Positions 60,691 through 64,000 of a stretch of 64,000 nucleotides of DNA are shown one piece after another. How positions within the stretch are numbered: the first letter of the stretch is position 1; every line of letters starts with the position of its first letter. The stretch comes from Planktosalinus sp963977065. GTDB taxonomy: Bacteria > Bacteroidota > Bacteroidia > Flavobacteriales > Flavobacteriaceae. Position numbers and translations under genes: made by a program. Where the stretch lies: positions 1-64,000 of the forward strand of contig CAXBNF010000014.1 in the NCBI GenBank assembly GCA_963977065.1. The letters are read 5' to 3'. The notes beneath the pieces were generated by a model. That model was given only the letters and a program-made list of their open reading frames with translations, was not told where the DNA came from and ran no database searches.

Positions 60691-63072
60691 ATGGACAACC
60701 CCCAAAATACTAATAGCTTGCATTCCCATAACGAACCTACACTAAGGGAGCAAATTGAAATCTACCTGAGACACTGGCCTTGGTTTCTTATTGCGGCCAT
60801 TCTCACTCTTTCTGTTGCTTACATTTATTTGAGATACTCAACCCCTTTTTTTCAATCCACAACCAGCATCATCATAAAAGACAGTAAAGGTAGAGGGGCA
60901 GCTTCTGAGCTTGCTGCATTTGAAGATATTGGACTCATAAGCGGAATGAATACAAACAGTATCGAAAATGAAATAGAAATTCTAAGGTCAAGGCGTTTGC
61001 TTAGAAATGTTGTTGACGAACTCAATCTTAATATCAGATACTTTAGAGAGGGAAAAATTAAAACGAGCGAACTCTTTCTCAATTTACCATTTGAAGTAAA
61101 AATACTGGAAGAAAATATTGAGTCTAAATTTCCAAATTATCAATTGCAGTTTAAAATACTTTCAGCGGATACGTTTCAGTTCATTGATGAAGGTAACAAT
61201 ATAAATATAAGTGCCGGCTTTGGTGATAAAATGGAATTACCTTATGGAGCTATTACTGTTATTCCAAATCCTGAAGTATTGAAATCTATAAATACAGAAG
61301 AAAACTACACCATACAGGTGCAGCTATCCAATCCTGAAAATATAGTGAGTTATTACCGGCAGGCTATACAGGTAAATCCGGTTGTTAAAAACAGCAGTGT
61401 GATTCAGCTCACACTCAATGATCCCGTTAAGGATAAAGCAGAAGCGATTCTAAATGAATTGGTGGTTCAGTACAACAAAGACGCTATTGAAGATCGAAAT
61501 ATGGTTGCTACAAACACCGCTCAGTTTATTGAAGAACGTCTTGAAATTATTACAAAAGAACTGGATTCAGTTGAAACAGATAAAGTTATTTTCAAGCAAG
61601 AAAATAATCTTACCGATATAGAATCTGAAGCCCAACTTTTTCTTGAAAGTGCAAGTGAATTAAACAAAAGACAGCTAGATCTTACTACCCAAATGTCTTT
61701 AGTAGAGAATATCATCAATTATTTGTCTGAAGATGATTTAACAGCATTGCTTCCGTCTAATCTTGGAATTACTCAGGATGGCTTACAAAGTTTAATTCAG
61801 AATTACAATCAATTGGTTTTAGAACGCAACAAACTTTTGAGAAGCTCTACAGAACAAAACCCTGTGGTGGTCAACCTGGCAAATCAAATTGACCAATTAA
61901 AAGTAAATGTTCTTAGAAGTCTCAACAATGTGAAGTCCTCTCTGGATACTTCACTAAGAGATTTGAGAAGACAGGAAGGGGTTTTTGATTCAAAAATCAC
62001 ACAAGTTCCTGATACTGAAAAAGAATTTAGAAACATTGTAAGACAACAAAACATCAAAGAAGCCCTTTATTTGTTTTTATTACAAAAAAGGGAAGAAACG
62101 TCCTTGTCACTAGCTGTTACTGCTCCAAAAGCAAAAATTGTTGATCTGGCTCACAGTTCATCACGGCCGGTGTCTCCCAAACCCAATATCATATTGCTTG
62201 CGGCACTTTTATTAGGATTATTGATTCCGTTTTTGATTATTTATCTCAATCAATTGCTTTACAATAAAGTGAGCAATCGAAAAGATGTTGAAAGATTTGC
62301 GCCAAACATAGCTCTCATTGGTGAAATCCCAAAATTGGGTAGAGGTGAAGACGAACTTATCCAGAAAAACGATACTTCTGTACTGGCAGAATCATTCCGA
62401 ATTTTAAGAACAAACCTTCAGTATATTTTTGCCAATAAAAAGCTTGGTGAAAAATCAAAAACCATTTTTGTTACTTCAACAGTCAAAGGAGAAGGGAAAA
62501 CGTTTACATCCGTGAATCTGGCGTTGACTTTGTCTAATGTTGGCAAGAAAGTTATTTTAGTGGGAGGCGATATCAGAAACCCGCAATTGCATCGCTTTAT
62601 TCAAAACAGCAACACAATGCGGGGAGTGACAGACTTTTTGGTTCAACCAGATTTGACACTCAATGAATTAGTTCACGAGTCACCCTTTAATACCAATTTG
62701 GACATATTGTTTTCAGGTAGTATTCCTCCAAATCCGGCAGAACTTCTTTTAAATGATCGGGTAGCGGTTCTTTTTGAAAATTTAAAACAACACTATGATT
62801 ATGTAATTGTTGATACAGCACCTTCTATGCTTGTAACAGATACACTTTTAATCAATAAATTTGCAGATGTGACACTCTATGTCATTAGAGCAGATTATAC
62901 AGAACGACGTTTGATTGAGTTTCCTGTTGATTGTGTGGAAGATGAAAAACTACAAGGAGTCTCATTTATACTTAACAATGTTAGAATGGCAAACTTTGGT
63001 TATGGAAATAAATATGGATATGCTTACGGAGTTGAGAAAAAAGGCTTCTTCCAAAAATTATTCAATTTTTAA
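60691..63072 (+). CDS. Polysaccharide co-polymerase / tyrosine autokinase (Wzc-like)
   Basis: A 793-aa protein. A Wzz domain lies between TM1 (WFLIAAILTLSVAYIYL) and TM2 (NIILLAALLLGLLIPFLIIYL), with a coiled-coil periplasmic part and the GNVR-like end. The cytoplasmic BY-kinase has Walker A STVKGEGKTFTS, Walker A' ILVGGDIRNPQL and Walker B VIVDTAPSML, and a Tyr-containing tail GYGNKYGYAYG for autophosphorylation. In Walker A' the usual DxD pattern has Gly in place of the first Asp. It pairs with the Wza-like gene 6 bp upstream. Confidence 0.95.
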   Translation: MDNPQNTNSLHSHNEPTLREQIEIYLRHWPWFLIAAILTLSVAYIYLRYSTPFFQSTTSIIIKDSKGRGAASELAAFEDIGLISGMNTNSIENEIEILRSRRLLRNVVDELNLNIRYFREGKIKTSELFLNLPFEVKILEENIESKFPNYQLQFKILSADTFQFIDEGNNINISAGFGDKMELPYGAITVIPNPEVLKSINTEENYTIQVQLSNPENIVSYYRQAIQVNPVVKNSSVIQLTLNDPVKDKAEAILNELVVQYNKDAIEDRNMVATNTAQFIEERLEIITKELDSVETDKVIFKQENNLTDIESEAQLFLESASELNKRQLDLTTQMSLVENIINYLSEDDLTALLPSNLGITQDGLQSLIQNYNQLVLERNKLLRSSTEQNPVVVNLANQIDQLKVNVLRSLNNVKSSLDTSLRDLRRQEGVFDSKITQVPDTEKEFRNIVRQQNIKEALYLFLLQKREETSLSLAVTAPKAKIVDLAHSSSRPVSPKPNIILLAALLLGLLIPFLIIYLNQLLYNKVSNRKDVERFAPNIALIGEIPKLGRGEDELIQKNDTSVLAESFRILRTNLQYIFANKKLGEKSKTIFVTSTVKGEGKTFTSVNLALTLSNVGKKVILVGGDIRNPQLHRFIQNSNTMRGVTDFLVQPDLTLNELVHESPFNTNLDILFSGSIPPNPAELLLNDRVAVLFENLKQHYDYVIVDTAPSMLVTDTLLINKFADVTLYVIRADYTERRLIEFPVDCVEDEKLQGVSFILNNVRMANFGYGNKYGYAYGVEKKGFFQKLFNF

Positions 63073-63102
63073 ATCTCATAAGTGAATAAAATACAAAAAC
63101 TA

Positions 63103-63133
63103 AAAACCCTTTGATTTTCAAAGGGTTTTTTTA
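63103..63133 (+). terminator. Rho-independent terminator after the wzc-like gene
   Basis: AAAAACCCTTTGA and TCAAAGGGTTTTT form a 13-bp stem with a 3-base loop, and the 3' arm runs on into more T. It is 30 bp after the kinase stop and can also serve the convergent yebC-like gene. Confidence 0.9.
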
Positions 63134-63153
63134 TAAATTTTGTTAATTGAAAA

Positions 63154-63867
63154 TTAAGATTCTTCCATAGTGTGATAGACGTTTTGTACATCGTCATCTT
63201 CTTCAATTTTTTCTAGTAGTTTCTCTACATCTGCGACCTGGTCTTCTGTGAGTTTTTTTGTCACTTGCGGAATGCGTTCAAAACCCGAAGATAAAATTTC
63301 AAGATTGTTTTCTTCCAAGTATTTTTGAATGGCACCAAAACTCTCAAAAGGAGCATATATCAATATACCATCTTCATCTTCAAATACCTCCTCAACTCCA
63401 AAATCTATCAATTCCAGTTCAAGTTCCTCAAGATCTAAATCAGAATTTGGAATTCTAAAATTACAGGTATGGTCAAACATAAATACCACAGAGCCGCTTG
63501 TTCCCAAACTCCCGTCACATTTATTGAAATAGGATCGAATGTTTGCGACAGTTCTCGTGTTATTGTCAGTGGCTGTTTCAACCAAAATAGCAATACCGTG
63601 TGGAGCATAGCCTTCAAAAATCACCTCCTTATAATCCCCTTGATTTTTATCTGAGGCACGTTTTATGGCACGTTCAATATTGTCTTTGGGCATATTCACA
63701 GACTTTGCGTTTTGAATAACCGCACGCAATCTGGAATTTGAATCGGGGTCAGGGCCACCTTCTTTAACTGCCATAACAATGTCTTTACCAATGCGTGTAA
63801 ACGCTTTAGACATGGCAGACCAGCGTTTCATTTTTCTAGCTTTCCTGAATTCAAATGCTCTTCCCAT
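63154..63867 (-). CDS. YebC/PmpR family DNA-binding transcriptional regulator
   Basis: A 237-aa protein of the YebC/TACO1 family in its Bacteroidota form: MGRAFEFRKARKMKRW start, FTRIGKDIVMAVKEGGPDP, RAVIQNAKSVNMPKDNIERAI, VIFEGYAPHGIAILVETATDN (given in parts) and the acidic C-terminal half (EELELELIDFGVEEV). Family members act in transcription control or help ribosomes through proline stretches; which applies here is not shown. It is 55 bp after a pterin dehydratase gene end. Confidence 0.95.
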   Translation of the reverse strand: MGRAFEFRKARKMKRWSAMSKAFTRIGKDIVMAVKEGGPDPDSNSRLRAVIQNAKSVNMPKDNIERAIKRASDKNQGDYKEVIFEGYAPHGIAILVETATDNNTRTVANIRSYFNKCDGSLGTSGSVVFMFDHTCNFRIPNSDLDLEELELELIDFGVEEVFEDEDGILIYAPFESFGAIQKYLEENNLEILSSGFERIPQVTKKLTEDQVADVEKLLEKIEEDDDVQNVYHTMEES

Positions 63868-63921
63868 TCTCTGAAAATTATTTAATTTTTAGACATCAAA
63901 AATACTACTTCTTCAAAAATA

Positions 63922-64000
63922 TTAACTAACAATACTGTCGATTATTTGCGCTAGCTGAAAATCTTTTTCGGTAAGACCACCTTCCTCGTGTGAGGTTAGT
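63922..64000 (-). CDS. Pterin-4a-carbinolamine dehydratase (PhhB-type), C-terminus only
   Basis: At the right edge the minus strand encodes LTSHEEGGLTEKDFQLAQI followed by IDSIVS and a TAA at 63922-63924. The TSHEEGGLTEKDFxLA pattern is the conserved C-terminal helix of 4a-hydroxytetrahydrobiopterin dehydratases, which recycle the pterin cofactor. Only 26 codons are in view and the start is outside, so the family call rests on this short end. Confidence 0.7.
   Translation of the reverse strand, partial: LTSHEEGGLTEKDFQLAQIIDSIVS

Overview
The window is a low-GC chromosome segment of a member of the Bacteroidota, most likely a marine-type Flavobacteriaceae. The evidence is the gliding genes gldF and gldG next to dnaN, several Bacteroidota-only families (DUF6122, DUF5683, HYC_CC_PP), TAnnTTTG-type -7 promoter motifs, and A-rich leaders without clear Shine-Dalgarno sites. 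No rRNA, tRNA or CRISPR array was seen.

Positions 1-19.6 kb look like the right part of an integrated mobile element, and nearly every gene there is on the minus strand. The element abuts the 3' end of mnmE (trmE), the target also used by SGI1-type islands. Next to the junction are a zinc-ribbon/HTH protein, a tyrosine recombinase, an unknown protein, two small HTH proteins, a VirE_N-type protein and a PriCT-2/DUF3987 replication protein. Then comes a continuous defence stack. It starts with an XRE regulator, a beta-class DNA methyltransferase, a C5-cytosine methyltransferase, a McrB-like AAA+ protein and a LlaJI/McrC-like nuclease. It continues with a 107-aa unknown protein and a full-length Argonaute that keeps the guide 5'-end pocket but has lost the slicer residues. 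It ends with a three-gene module: GHKL ATPase, STAS-like DUF4325 protein and two-helix membrane protein. Further left are a HYC_CC_PP protein and a truncated CusA/CzcA metal efflux pump, probably also cargo. The left end of the element lies outside the window.

Positions 19.6-31.3 kb hold mnmE and a signalling block. The block has a 1534-aa CHASE/8xPAS histidine kinase with a LuxR-type regulator, two paralogous stand-alone receivers, a PAS protein, a PAS histidine kinase with a degenerate receiver, another receiver, and a DUF4870 protein.

Positions 31.3-54 kb are core genome: dnaN, gldG, gldF, rfbC, rfbD, a lipoprotein, a universal stress protein, mutL, two rhomboids, an EEP-family protein, DUF6122, WbqC, a GDSL esterase divergent from an ABC exporter (the tesA-ybbA-ybbP arrangement), lepB, dapB, DUF5683, parB and parA. 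A 23-bp tandem repeat lies between the ABC permease and lepB.

Positions 54-64 kb are envelope carbohydrate genes: a KdsB/iron-alcohol-dehydrogenase fusion that suggests 8-amino-Kdo, an acyltransferase, a DegT aminotransferase with a PglF/CapD-type dehydratase, and the Wza-like and Wzc-like export pair. They are followed by a YebC-family protein and the C-terminus of a PhhB-type pterin dehydratase cut by the window edge.

The best candidates for undescribed biology are the slicer-dead Argonaute embedded behind a McrBC/LlaJI-type restriction operon, and the ATPase/STAS-like/membrane module downstream of it.
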